Assembly (NCBI GenBank): GCA_024742735.1
Contig: JANSXV010000002.1
Coordinates: forward strand, 310,001-374,000
Length of the DNA stretch: 64,000 bases
From: Alphaproteobacteria bacterium
GTDB lineage: Bacteria > Pseudomonadota > Alphaproteobacteria > Caulobacterales > Maricaulaceae
Direction: 5' to 3'
A program made the position numbers and the translations under genes. Shown here piece after piece: positions 43,503 through 52,325 of the stretch. Numbering within the stretch: position 1 is the stretch's first letter; each line of letters starts with the position of its first letter. The notes under the pieces are model-generated. The model saw nothing but the letters and a program-made list of their open reading frames with translations. It was not told the DNA's origin and searched no databases.

Positions 43503-44416
43503 GGGCGGGCGATCTCTCTGCGGCGCTTGTGTTCGAACCATAAAAGGTCGGCCACGAACACGGCCAGCCCCGACCAGATCAGCGCGAAGGTGACGGCATG
43601 GGCGGCCGTGAAGGGTTCGCCGCTCAAGACCCCGATGGTGAACTGAAGGGTCGGCGCGATGAATTGCAGCGCGCCCATGACGGCCAGCGGCAGGCCGCGC
43701 GCGCCCAGAATGAACAAGAGGAGCGGCGCGACGGTCATGGGGCCGGTCAGGATCAGGAGCAGCGCCTCTTTCGGTCCGGTGAAGAAATGCCCGCCGCCTG
43801 AGGCCTCCAGCACGATGAGCCCGATCAGGGACGGGGCGCCGACGATGACGGTCTCCCAGAACAGGCCGATGCGCCCGTCCACGGGGATGATCTTGCGCAG
43901 ATAGCCGTAGGCGCAGAAGGTCGCCGCCAGAAACAGGGCCAGGACCGGAACCTCGCCCACGGTGAGGATCTGGTTGACCACTCCCAGCGCCGCCAACGCC
44001 ACGGCCAGCGCGCGCCACCGGCCGAAGCGCTCGCCCAGCACCAGCACGCCCACGGCGACGTTCATCAGCGGATTGATGAAATATCCCAGCGAGACCGACA
44101 GCACCTGGGCGGTGTTCACCGCGTAGATGAAAAGCCACCAGTTCGCCGCGATCAGAAGGCTGGTCAGAAAAAGAACGCCCAGCGTCTTGCGGTCGGCCAG
44201 AACCTGGAGCGTCGCAGGCCAGCGGCGCGCCCAGATCAGGATCACCAGCAGGATCGGCGCGGACCAGACCACGCGCTGCAGCACGATCTCCACCGGCGCG
44301 GTGAAGGCGAGCAGCTGGTAGAAGAGCGGGGACAGCCCCCAGATGGCATAGCCGCTGACCGCCGCCGCGCCGGCGCGTGCAGGGTCGAGGCGTGTGGAAG
44401 CGGGTGCGTCAGCCAT
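43499..44416 (-). CDS. rarD: EamA-family transporter RarD
   Basis: 305 residues with ten predicted helices. Typical features: 'SGYAIWGLSPLFYQLLAFTA', 'WSAPILLVILIWARRWPA', 'NWWLFIYAVNTAQVLSVSLG' and 'YFINPLMNVAVGVLVLGERF'. RarD is a drug/metabolite-superfamily exporter of unknown substrate, often found with no fixed neighbour. The alpha/beta hydrolase downstream is translationally coupled. Confidence 0.92.
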   Translation of the reverse strand: MADAPASTRLDPARAGAAAVSGYAIWGLSPLFYQLLAFTAPVEIVLQRVVWSAPILLVILIWARRWPATLQVLADRKTLGVLFLTSLLIAANWWLFIYAVNTAQVLSVSLGYFINPLMNVAVGVLVLGERFGRWRALAVALAALGVVNQILTVGEVPVLALFLAATFCAYGYLRKIIPVDGRIGLFWETVIVGAPSLIGLIVLEASGGGHFFTGPKEALLLILTGPMTVAPLLLFILGARGLPLAVMGALQFIAPTLQFTIGVLSGEPFTAAHAVTFALIWSGLAVFVADLLWFEHKRRREIARP

Positions 44417-44567
44417 GACCCGCCTTAGCCCCGGCAGGCGAGGCGCGCCAGCGCCTGCGGCGAACGGACGCTGAAAATTCCTGCAAGAACGCCCTGAGCT
44501 TAACCAAGTGTCAGGGCTTATGCCGGCATTTCACGATCAACTGAATCGGTATTCCCGGGGTTATCTG

Positions 44568-47003
44568 ATGTTTTGGTCGAATCTGAAAATCAAGATCAAA
44601 CTGCCGCTGCTCATCGTGGGCTTCGCCCTTGTGGGCATGACCGCCGTCGCCGCTGTGAGCGCCCTGCAGACGCGCGCCAGCCTCGGCGCAATCGCCATGA
44701 ACCGGCTGGAGGCCGCCGCGGAGCTGCGCGCCCATGAGCTGGAGCGCTATCTGGCCGGCATCGAGGGCGACCTCACCAGCCTGGCGGAAAGCCCCTCGAC
44801 GCTGGACGCCCTGTCGGAGTTCGACGCCGCATTCCAGGCGCTGGAGCGGGCCGGCGACGCCACCACGGCGCTGAAGCGGGCCTACATCACCGACAATCCC
44901 AACCCGCTCGGCGAAAAGCACCGCCTCGACGCAGCGCCGGGCGGAACCGAATATGACGCGGTTCACGCACGCTATCATCCCTGGATGCGCGCCCATCTGG
45001 AGGCGCGCGGCTATTATGACATGTTCCTGTTCAACACCGGCGGCGACCTGGTCTATTCGGTGTTCAAGGAAGAGGATTTCGCCACGAACTTCCGCGAAGG
45101 CGGCGGGGAATGGGCCGCCAGCGATCTGGGCCGGGCTTTCCGGGCCGGGATGGCGGCGCGTGAGGGACGCACCGCCTTTTTCGACTTCGCGCCCTATGCG
45201 CCGAGCCACGGCGCGCCGGCGAGCTTCATCGCAACGCCGCTGTTCGAGAACGGCGCGAGAGTCGGGGTTCTGGTCTTCCAGATGCCCATCGACGCGATCA
45301 ACACGATCATGTCCGAGGATGGCGGTCTGGGCGCCAGCGGGGAGACGCTGCTGATCGGCGCCGACGGGCTGCTGCGCAATGATTCCCGCCTGACCGAAGG
45401 CAACGACATCCTCCAGGCCCGCCTGAATCTGGACATCGCACAGGACGCCGTCGCGAGCGGCCGGCGCGGGTCCACGGCGAGCGCCCGGTTCGGCGAGCGC
45501 CAGGTCGGCGCGGCGGTCACAGCGCTTGAGTTCGGCGGCGTGCGCTGGGCCGTGGCCGCCGTCCAGGACACCGCGGAGAAGAATGCGCCAGTCAACGCCC
45601 TGCTTTGGGGCGCGATGCTGACCCTCCTGATCGGCTCGGCCCTGTTCGCCGCGCTTGGCTATCTGGCCTCGACCACCCTGACCGGCCCGCTTGGGCGCGT
45701 CATCGAGGCGCTGGACGCCGTGACCGCCGGCCGGACAAGCGCCCAAGCGGACGCCGAAGCCCGGCGCGGCGACGAGATCGGCGCCCTGGCGCGCGCGGTG
45801 GAGGGCTTCCAGCGCAATCTGATCCAGCAAAAGCACATGCAGGCCGAGCAGAGATCGCGCGACGACATCGACCGCCGCCGCCAGGCCGAGCTGGAAGCGC
45901 TGGTGAGGGAGTTCCAGGCCGCCGTGTCGGAGGTGATGGAGACGGTGAACGGCGAAGTGGGCCGCATGGCCTCAGCCGCCGACGAGGTCAGCGCCGTCTC
46001 CGCCGGCGCGAATGCGAGCGCGGAGGAATCCACGGCCGCATCAGAACGCGCGTCCGAAGCGGTGGCGGCGGTCTCCGCAGCCGCGCAGGAGCTCGCCGCG
46101 TCAATCGGCGAGATCGCCCGCCAGACCGAGACCGCGACGACGACGGTCAGCGAAACCGTGCGCCTGACCGAGCGGACAGACGCCCAGGTCAAGCAGCTTT
46201 CCGAAGCCGCCCAGCGCATCAGCGAAGTCGTTGACCTGATCAACGCCATCGCCGAGCAGACCAACCTGCTGGCGCTGAACGCCACCATTGAGGCGGCCCG
46301 GGCCGGGGATGCCGGCAAGGGCTTCGCGGTGGTCGCCCAGGAGGTCAAGGCGCTGGCCGAGCAGACCTCGCGCGCCACCGGCGATATCGCCGCCCAGATA
46401 TCCTCGGTCCAGCAATCGACCGGCGGCGCGGTGGAGGCGCTCGCCGAGATCACCAGCTCGATCCGGCGCGTCGAGGAAGTCTCCGGCGCCATCGCCACGG
46501 CCATCGAGGAGCAGAACGCCGTCACCAACGAGATCTCCAGCGCGATCACGACTGCGTCCGACGGCACCCAGCGCTCCGCCAGCGAGACCGGACGGGCGGC
46601 TGAAGCCATTTCGACCACGGCGGCCAAGGCTGGCGAGGTGCGTGAGGCGGCCTCGACCCTGGGGGGCGCGCGCAGCCGCCTTCAGGAGACGATCGACCGC
46701 TTCCTCGCGGCGGTGGCGTGCGACGTGGAGGATCGCCGCGACGACATCCGCCTGGATGTCCAGGAGGCCGTGGTCATTGACGAGAGCGGCCGGCAAGTCT
46801 CCGCCGTGGCGTCCAATCTCAGCCTGACCGGAGCGTTCGTGGAGGGTGTGGACCATCTGGGGGAAGGCGCGCGCGTGACCCTGAAGTTCCAGGACCGGAC
46901 CGCTGTGCGCGCCCGTGTCGTGCGCTGCACCGGTCACGGCCTGGGTCTGGAATTTGAAACCCCGCTCGCCCGCCTGCCCGGCGTGCTCGGCGCAGCGGCC
47001 TGA
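44568..47003 (+). CDS. Methyl-accepting chemotaxis protein with C-terminal PilZ domain
   Basis: 811 residues from ATG 44568. N-terminal helix 12-34, a periplasmic sensor (~35-340), helix 343-368 ('[20 protein letters not shown]'), HAMP (~370-425) and a cytoplasmic signalling domain with the hairpin tip '[20 protein letters not shown]' near 553-572. After the last coil, residues 718-805 form a PilZ domain: '[10 protein letters not shown]' gives the RxxxR and '[11 protein letters not shown]' the NxSxxG c-di-GMP-binding motif. It should thus couple periplasmic stimuli and cyclic-di-GMP to CheA. No pentapeptide methylation docking site. No other che gene is nearby. Confidence 0.92.
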   Translation: MFWSNLKIKIKLPLLIVGFALVGMTAVAAVSALQTRASLGAIAMNRLEAAAELRAHELERYLAGIEGDLTSLAESPSTLDALSEFDAAFQALERAGDATTALKRAYITDNPNPLGEKHRLDAAPGGTEYDAVHARYHPWMRAHLEARGYYDMFLFNTGGDLVYSVFKEEDFATNFREGGGEWAASDLGRAFRAGMAAREGRTAFFDFAPYAPSHGAPASFIATPLFENGARVGVLVFQMPIDAINTIMSEDGGLGASGETLLIGADGLLRNDSRLTEGNDILQARLNLDIAQDAVASGRRGSTASARFGERQVGAAVTALEFGGVRWAVAAVQDTAEKNAPVNALLWGAMLTLLIGSALFAALGYLASTTLTGPLGRVIEALDAVTAGRTSAQADAEARRGDEIGALARAVEGFQRNLIQQKHMQAEQRSRDDIDRRRQAELEALVREFQAAVSEVMETVNGEVGRMASAADEVSAVSAGANASAEESTAASERASEAVAAVSAAAQELAASIGEIARQTETATTTVSETVRLTERTDAQVKQLSEAAQRISEVVDLINAIAEQTNLLALNATIEAARAGDAGKGFAVVAQEVKALAEQTSRATGDIAAQISSVQQSTGGAVEALAEITSSIRRVEEVSGAIATAIEEQNAVTNEISSAITTASDGTQRSASETGRAAEAISTTAAKAGEVREAASTLGGARSRLQETIDRFLAAVACDVEDRRDDIRLDVQEAVVIDESGRQVSAVASNLSLTGAFVEGVDHLGEGARVTLKFQDRTAVRARVVRCTGHGLGLEFETPLARLPGVLGAAA

Positions 47004-47016
47004 GGAGAGTGTACTG

Positions 47017-47691
47017 ATGAAAACCGTTCTGATCGCAGGCCTGCTGGCGGGCCTGGCGGGCTCCCCTGCGCTGGCCGAACTGGAAGCCGGCGTCGCCGTC
47101 ACCTCCGACTATCGGTTCCGTGGCGTGTCCCTCAGCGATGAAGACCCGGCCCTGCAGGCGAATATCGACTGGTCCGGCCCGGGGGGCTTTTATGTCGGCG
47201 CCTGGGGCTCGACCATCGCGCCGCTGGGCGACGCCGATGTCGAGGTGGACCTCTATGCCGGTTTCCTGCGCCCGCTCGGCGAAGCGGAGCTGGATGTCGG
47301 CGTCCTGATCTACACCTACCCTGGCCAGGCGGACACCGCCTATGCCGAGATCTACGCCGGGCTGACCTTTCCGACGGGACCGGTCACGTCTTCCCTGGGC
47401 GCGGCCTGGGCGCCCGAGCAGGACAATCTGGGCGGCCAGGACGACCTCTACCTGAGCTACGCGGCTGAAGCGCCGCTCGGCGACACCGGCCTGACCGCTT
47501 TCGCAGGCGTCGGCTATGAAACCGGCGCGTTCGGCGATCCGGACGGGGACGGAGACGACAAGATCGACTGGACGCTCGGCTTCGGCGGCGCGGTCGCCGG
47601 GATCGACTGGACGCTGGCCTATGTGGACACCAGCGAGGACGGCCCGCTGTCCGATGCGACGGTCGTGCTGTCCATCGGCAAGGCGTTCTGA
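47017..47691 (+). CDS. TorF-family putative porin
   Basis: 224 residues from ATG 47017, GAGGAG seven bases upstream. Signal peptide MKTVLIAGLLAGLAGSPALA. The mature protein has 'VAVTSDYRFRGVSLSDEDPA', the signature of the TorF (TIGR02001) family, and alternating aromatic beta-strands ending in Phe ('VVLSIGKAF'), expected for an outer-membrane barrel. 'GDPDGDGDDKIDW' may bind calcium. It starts 13 bases after the MCP stop. Confidence 0.88.
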   Translation: MKTVLIAGLLAGLAGSPALAELEAGVAVTSDYRFRGVSLSDEDPALQANIDWSGPGGFYVGAWGSTIAPLGDADVEVDLYAGFLRPLGEAELDVGVLIYTYPGQADTAYAEIYAGLTFPTGPVTSSLGAAWAPEQDNLGGQDDLYLSYAAEAPLGDTGLTAFAGVGYETGAFGDPDGDGDDKIDWTLGFGGAVAGIDWTLAYVDTSEDGPLSDATVVLSIGKAF

Positions 47692-47704
47692 GCGGCCCGG
47701 GGCG

Positions 47705-48022
47705 TCAGGCCCCGGCCTGGCGCGCCCTCAGCACTGCGGCGATCCGCCAGGCGAACCAGATCGCGGCCCAGACATTGCCCAGGAAGGGCAAGGGCGCGAT
47801 GAACGCCACGGCGATCGCCTTGTTGGGCTCGAACAGCCAGATGGCGACACCGATCAGGAAGAAGCCGAGATACAGGTCGATCAGGCTGACCACGCCCCAG
47901 GGCTCGCTGGTCAGCCAGGCGACCGCCTCGGACAGGGACTGCCCGGCGGTGAGGATCGCCCAGACGATCGCGGCGGCGAGGATCAGCCCGCCCAGGGCGC
48001 TCAGGATGCGGATGAGGGTCAT
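47705..48022 (-). CDS. Small membrane protein (three helices)
   Basis: 105 residues from ATG 48022, with GGGAGCC upstream. Three helices are predicted: 'RILSALGGLILAAAIVWAIL', 'IDLYLGFFLIGVAIWLFEP' and 'AVAFIAPLPFLGNVWAAIWF'. The arrangement is reminiscent of DUF1475-type proteins, but this is tentative. It converges with the porin gene at 13 bases. Confidence 0.75.
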   Translation of the reverse strand: MTLIRILSALGGLILAAAIVWAILTAGQSLSEAVAWLTSEPWGVVSLIDLYLGFFLIGVAIWLFEPNKAIAVAFIAPLPFLGNVWAAIWFAWRIAAVLRARQAGA

Positions 48023-48126
48023 GGCGACGGCTCCCTTGGAACGCAGTGTCCCATCGTATACGCGGCCCGGCCCGCCGAGGTTCAGCCAAGACCCGGCTGA
48101 AGCGCGTCTAGTGGGATGAACCGGCG

Positions 48127-49452
48127 CTAGTCCCGGTCTGCGCCGGCGACCTCCGGCGGCTCCGCCTTCGGCTCATAGGGCACGTCGGCGGGGTGCCGGT
48201 AGAGGTCCTCGTCCAGCTCGCCCTCCCATTTGGCTACGGCCGTCGCCACAGCCGCGTCGCCGGTGACGTTGGTGGCCGTGCGGGCCATGTCCATGATCCG
48301 GTCCACCGGCAGGATGAAGCCGACAATGATGGCGACCTGCTCGGGCGGGACGTTGAAGGTGGACAGGACGATGGCCAGAAGGAACAGGCTGGCTGACGGG
48401 ATGCCGGCGGCCCCGATGGACACGATCGCGGCGGTGAACGCGATCAGCACATAGTTCATGAAGGTCAGGTCGTAGCCGAAGGCCTGGGCGGTGAAGAGCG
48501 CCAGAATCCCCAGATACAGCGCCGTGCCGTCCATGTTGATGGTCGCGCCCAGCGGCAGGACCGAGCCGGCGATGGAGCGCTTCACGCCCAGATTCTCGCT
48601 GGCGTTGGCGATGGTCACCGGCAGGGTCGCCGACGAGCTCGCGGTGGAATAAGCCACCGCGATGGCGTCCAGCATCCCGCGGATGAAGTTCATCACCGGC
48701 AGGTTCAGCACGAAGCGGATCAGGCCGCCATACACCAGCACAACATGGGTCAGAAGGCCGGCATAGACCGCAGCGATCAGCACGGCGATCGCCAGCAGCG
48801 CGTCCAGGCCCTGGCTGGCGGTGGTGAAGGACACCAGGGCGAACACGCCGAAGGGCGCGACTTCCATCACCATGTGGGTGACCTTCAGCACCACATCCGA
48901 GGCGGCGGTGAAGAAATCCCCGATCAGCTTGCCCTGGCGCCCGGCCATGAGGATGCCGATACCCAGCAGCACGGCAAAGAAGATGATGGCCAGCACGTCG
49001 CCGTCGGCGAGCGCGGCGACCGGATTGTCCGGAACGATGTTCAAGAGGCGATCGGCCAGGGTCGGCGCCTCGGTGCTGACCGGAACGGCGTCCGCGCCGC
49101 CCAGATCCACCCCGGCGCCGGGCCGGAAGACCAGACCGAAGATGATTCCGATCATGTTGGCGAACAGGGTCGTGGCGAAATACAGCGCGATGGTCTTCAG
49201 ACCAATGGATCCCAGCTTCTTGGGATCGCCCAGCGCCACCACCCCGGCCACCAGCGTGGTCAGGATCAGCGGCACGATGAGCATGCGGATCAGCCGGATG
49301 AACAGGTCGCCGACCGGCTTGACGTAGGACTCGATGAAGCTGGACGCCGCCTCGCCGCCCATGAGCTGCGCCAAGACGGCCCCGAAGATCAGCCCGAGCA
49401 CGAGCGCGCCGAGTACGCGCTTCCAGAGCGCGACGCCGAACCACCATTTCAT
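48127..49452 (-). CDS. Dicarboxylate/amino acid:cation symporter
   Basis: 441-residue DAACS (GltP/DctA-type) transporter. The serine-rich re-entrant loop 'AYSTASSSATLPVTIANASE', the 'PLGATINMDGTALYLGILAL' region and the second loop 'SIGAAGIPSASLFLLAIVLS' with 'PVDRIMDMARTATNVTGDAA' carry the substrate and cation sites. It imports dicarboxylates or acidic amino acids with protons or sodium. The C-terminal tail is acidic and variable. Leader between 49453 and 49513 shows nothing further. Confidence 0.95.
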   Translation of the reverse strand: MKWWFGVALWKRVLGALVLGLIFGAVLAQLMGGEAASSFIESYVKPVGDLFIRLIRMLIVPLILTTLVAGVVALGDPKKLGSIGLKTIALYFATTLFANMIGIIFGLVFRPGAGVDLGGADAVPVSTEAPTLADRLLNIVPDNPVAALADGDVLAIIFFAVLLGIGILMAGRQGKLIGDFFTAASDVVLKVTHMVMEVAPFGVFALVSFTTASQGLDALLAIAVLIAAVYAGLLTHVVLVYGGLIRFVLNLPVMNFIRGMLDAIAVAYSTASSSATLPVTIANASENLGVKRSIAGSVLPLGATINMDGTALYLGILALFTAQAFGYDLTFMNYVLIAFTAAIVSIGAAGIPSASLFLLAIVLSTFNVPPEQVAIIVGFILPVDRIMDMARTATNVTGDAAVATAVAKWEGELDEDLYRHPADVPYEPKAEPPEVAGADRD

Positions 49453-49513
49453 GACTATCCGCCCTCCCGGCGCTGTGTTTCAGCGCCGCAGCCTAGACCG
49501 GACCGGAATGAAA

Positions 49514-49810
49514 TCAACGCCGGGCGGCGGCGTCCAGGGCTTTCAGGGCGCAGGCGCGCAGCGTCACGGCGAGCCACAGCACGCCGCCGACCAGCAGCCA
49601 GGGGCTGAGCGCGAAGCCCGGATCGATGCGCGATGCCGCGATCAGACCAACTGCGATCAGCACGCGCTGGACGAGCCGGGACCAGGCGACGTCGCGATGA
49701 CGCTCGGCGGCCTGAATCGTGCGCGCGGAGAACCAGCGCCAGGCCCGCCGGGCCTGACCCCCATCCTGAGCGCGCCTTGCGCTTTCGCTATCATCATATG
49801 CATGCGGCAT
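49514..49810 (-). CDS. Hypothetical membrane protein
   Basis: 98 residues. The N-terminal half is charged ('RWFSARTIQAAERHRDVAWS'), followed by two helices ('LVQRVLIAVGLIAASRI' and 'WLLVGGVLWLAVTLRACALK'). No family recognised. It lies between the terminator of ahpD and the symporter, with unremarkable codon use. Function unknown. Confidence 0.6.
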   Translation of the reverse strand: MPHAYDDSESARRAQDGGQARRAWRWFSARTIQAAERHRDVAWSRLVQRVLIAVGLIAASRIDPGFALSPWLLVGGVLWLAVTLRACALKALDAAARR

Positions 49811-49875
49811 AACACTCAGGATACGGACTTTTTGAGGAGAGTCAAAGCGGGCCGTTATAATGCTGACCTTAAACA

Positions 49876-49907
49876 GAAAAGACCCCGCCGAAGGGTCCGG
49901 CGGGGTC
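49876..49907 (-). terminator. Rho-independent terminator of ahpC-ahpD
   Basis: On the minus strand: stem GACCCCGCCG (49907-49898) with CGGCGGGGTC (49890-49881), a 7-base loop and TTTTCTG tail. Confidence 0.9.
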
Positions 49908-49935
49908 CAGGAGGTTGGTCAGGTCAGGGTCTGGT

Positions 49936-50466
49936 TCAGCTGATGGCGCTTTCCGCGCGGATCACGGCGGCCGCCGCGTTGACGACCGAGGCGATGCGCA
50001 CCGCGGCCTGGACCTGTTCGGAGGTGAGGCCCGCCTTGCGCAGCTCATGCTCGTGGGCGTCGATGCACATGCCGCAGCCATTGATGGCCGAGACGGCCAG
50101 AGACCACAGCTCGAAATCAGCCTTGTCGACGCCAGGATTGGCGATGACGTTCATGCGCAGCTTCGCCGGCAGGGTCCTGTAATCCTTCGCCGACGCCAGG
50201 TGCACGAAGCGGTAGTACACATTGTTCATGCCCATGATCGCGGCGGCCGCCTTGGCGCCGGCGATCGCCTCGTCGGACAGCTTGCCCTCGATTTCGGCCA
50301 GCACGTCGTTGAGCACCTCGGCGTTGCCGATGGCGTAGGCCGAAGCCAGGAAGCAGCCATACTTCTTCTGATTGTCCAGCACGGTTTCGCGGCCAAGCGA
50401 GGAGATGTTCAGCTTGATGTCCTTGGCGTGGTCGGGGATGCGGTTCTTAAGCGCGTCGAGGCTCAT
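49936..50466 (-). CDS. ahpD: Alkyl hydroperoxidase AhpD
   Basis: 176 residues from ATG 50466 ([20 protein letters not shown]). The carboxymuconolactone-decarboxylase-type fold carries '[12 protein letters not shown]' at residues 131-142, so Cys-131, Cys-134 and His-138; M. tuberculosis AhpD uses Cys-130, Cys-133 and His-137. It reduces oxidised AhpC with electrons from lipoamide. It is downstream of ahpC on the same strand with a hairpin and 221 bases between. Confidence 0.95.
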   Translation of the reverse strand: MSLDALKNRIPDHAKDIKLNISSLGRETVLDNQKKYGCFLASAYAIGNAEVLNDVLAEIEGKLSDEAIAGAKAAAAIMGMNNVYYRFVHLASAKDYRTLPAKLRMNVIANPGVDKADFELWSLAVSAINGCGMCIDAHEHELRKAGLTSEQVQAAVRIASVVNAAAAVIRAESAIS

Positions 50467-50643
50467 GGGTCTTGATCCTTCATGCAGCAGATGGGGGAAG
50501 CCCGGCCGGCTTCCCGCAGGGACTAAGCGGACATGCGCTCGCGGGGGACAGGTGCGCATGTCCAGGGAGTTCGGGGAAGCAGGCCGGGCCGGCGCCGCGC
50601 TCCCGGGTTAACGCGGAAGCGCGATGCGGGGCCGGCCGCTCAC

Positions 50644-50672
50644 GGCGCGCTCCAAGAGGGGTGGAGCGCGCC
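50644..50672 (-). other. Hairpin between ahpC and ahpD
   Basis: GGCGCGCTCC (50644-50653) pairs with GGAGCGCGCC (50663-50672) around 9 bases, 16 bases after the ahpC stop. There is no T tract on the minus strand, so it may stabilise or attenuate the ahpC-ahpD transcript rather than end it. Confidence 0.45.
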
Positions 50673-50687
50673 GCTCGCGGTTTGCGA

Positions 50688-51239
50688 TTACGCAGCCAGC
50701 GTGTCGCCGCCGACCGCACGGTTGCACGGGCACAGCTCGTCAGTCTGCAGGGCGTCGAGCACGCGCAGCGTGTCTTCGGGGTTGCGGCCGACATTGAGGT
50801 TATTGGCGTAGACGTGCTGGATCTCGCCATGCGGGTCCACGATGTAGGTGTAGCGGTACGCCACGCCTTCCGGGGATCGCACGCCCAGCGCGTCGACCAG
50901 GGAGCCGGTCGTATCGGCGAACTGCCACGCGTTCAGGCTCTTCAGGTCCGGGTGCTCGCGGCGCCAGCCGAGCTTGGAGAATTCGTTGTCGGTCGAACCG
51001 GTCATGACGATGGCGTCACGATCGGCGAATTCTTCATTCAGGTTGGCGAAGGCCACGATCTCAGTCGGGCACACGAAGGTGAAGTCCTTGGGATAGAAGA
51101 CGATGATCTTCCACTTGCCCGGGAAGGAGTCCTGGGTGATCGGCTCGAACGCGCTCTCACCGTTCTCTTCGTGGTGATTGAATTTCGGCTTCACGCCGAC
51201 GACTTCGAATTCAGGAAGCTTGTCGCCAATGCCCAGCAT
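50688..51239 (-). CDS. ahpC: Peroxiredoxin AhpC (three-Cys, AhpD-dependent type)
   Basis: 183 residues from ATG 51239, CGGAGAC six bases upstream. The peroxidatic Cys-57 is in 'DFTFVCPTEIVAF'; near the C-terminus Cys-170 and Cys-172 stand in 'ELCPCNRAVGGD'. This CPC pair matches M. tuberculosis AhpC (Cys-61, 174, 176) rather than AhpF-dependent AhpC, and a matching ahpD lies downstream. It reduces H2O2, organic peroxides and peroxynitrite. Divergent from oxyR. Confidence 0.96.
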   Translation of the reverse strand: MLGIGDKLPEFEVVGVKPKFNHHEENGESAFEPITQDSFPGKWKIIVFYPKDFTFVCPTEIVAFANLNEEFADRDAIVMTGSTDNEFSKLGWRREHPDLKSLNAWQFADTTGSLVDALGVRSPEGVAYRYTYIVDPHGEIQHVYANNLNVGRNPEDTLRVLDALQTDELCPCNRAVGGDTLAA

Positions 51240-51379
51240 GTGTGTCTCCGTTTGATTGCTTGTGGACCGGGCCTTGCGCGCCCGGCTTGATCGATGAGTT
51301 CGGGTCGCAAGCGCGTAATTCAACCCCGCGAAGCGATGGCCGGGATATGCCGCACGCAGCCCCATAAGGCAAATGGATT

Positions 51380-51413
51380 GTTTCTTGTTGATCTATAGAT
51401 ATATTCGATACCC
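51380..51413. promoter_or_regulatory. Probable OxyR-controlled divergent promoter region
   Basis: The 174-base ahpC-oxyR interval is AT-rich near the oxyR start. The 10-base palindrome ATCTATAGAT at 51391-51400 followed by ATATTCGATA has the ATAG/CTAT elements of OxyR sites. A position so close to the oxyR ATG (51414) suggests self-repression; activation of ahpC would act on the other strand. Inference from sequence and the usual arrangement. Confidence 0.5.
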
Positions 51414-52325
51414 ATGACCCAGCTCCCCACACTCCGCCAGCTCCGCTTTCTGCAGGCCCTCGCCGATGAGGGGTCGTTCTCGCGCGCCGCCGAGATCACC
51501 CATGTCACCCAGCCCACGCTGTCGGCCGGGATCAAGGAGCTGGAGGGGATTCTCGGCGCGACGCTGGTGGAGCGCGGCGCCCGTGGCGCGACCCTCACCC
51601 CGGCGGGGGAAGCGGCGGTGGCGCGCGCCCGCATCGTGCTGACCGAGGCCGAAGACCTGGTCCATGCCGCAAGGGCCGCCGGGGAACCCCTGAGCGGGCC
51701 GTTCCGGCTCGGCGTCATCCCGACGATCGCGCCCTTCCTGCTCCCAAAGGCGCTGCCCGCCATCCGCGCCGCCCACCCCCAGCTGGAGCTGTTCCTGCGC
51801 GAGGACCTGACCCATCGCCTGGTCGACGCGCTGAAGGACCGGCGCCTGGACGCCGCGCTCATCGCGCTGCCCTATGACGCCCAGAATATCGAGACGGTGT
51901 CCCTGATGGAGGATGAGTTCCTGTTCGCGGCCCATCGCGATCACCCGCTGGCCGACGCCGAGCGGCTGACCCCGGACAGGGTGTCGGCCGATGCGCTCCT
52001 GCTGCTGGAAGACGGGCACTGCCTGCGCGACCACGCCCTGTCCATGTGCGCGGCGAGCCGCCCCGGCGAGGACGCGGCGCGGTCCGATTTCGCCGCGACC
52101 AGCCTTCACACCCTGGTGCAGATGGTGAAATCCGGTCTCGGCGCGACGCTTCTGCCCAAACTCGCGGTCGACGCAGGGCTTGCCGATCATCTCGATCTGG
52201 TGATCCGCCGGTTCGACCCGCCGGTCTCCGGCCGCTCCATCGGCATGGCCTGGCGCAAGGGATCCGCCCGCGCCGAGGAAGCCCGGGCGCTGGGTCAGGA
52301 CATCAAAAGGGCCATGGGGGGTTAG
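51414..52325 (+). CDS. oxyR: LysR-type peroxide sensor OxyR
   Basis: 303 residues. An N-terminal winged helix ('FLQALADEGSFSRAAEITHV') binds DNA. In the sensor domain, Cys-203 and Cys-212 stand in 'DGHCLRDHALSMC', with the same nine-residue spacing as E. coli OxyR Cys-199 and Cys-208, so peroxide would form the disulfide. It is divergent from ahpC-ahpD, its obvious targets. Its TAG overlaps the TAA of the converging DUF4340 gene by 3-4 bases. Confidence 0.96.
   Translation: MTQLPTLRQLRFLQALADEGSFSRAAEITHVTQPTLSAGIKELEGILGATLVERGARGATLTPAGEAAVARARIVLTEAEDLVHAARAAGEPLSGPFRLGVIPTIAPFLLPKALPAIRAAHPQLELFLREDLTHRLVDALKDRRLDAALIALPYDAQNIETVSLMEDEFLFAAHRDHPLADAERLTPDRVSADALLLLEDGHCLRDHALSMCAASRPGEDAARSDFAATSLHTLVQMVKSGLGATLLPKLAVDAGLADHLDLVIRRFDPPVSGRSIGMAWRKGSARAEEARALGQDIKRAMGG

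Noticed and set aside
43503-44138. Upstream extension of the alpha/beta hydrolase frame across rarD
   Set aside because: It lies within rarD in another frame; ATG 43502 with the ATGA overlap is the natural start.
44511-45836. 441-codon minus-strand frame opposite the chemoreceptor
   Set aside because: Antisense shadow of an unmistakable MCP sensor region.
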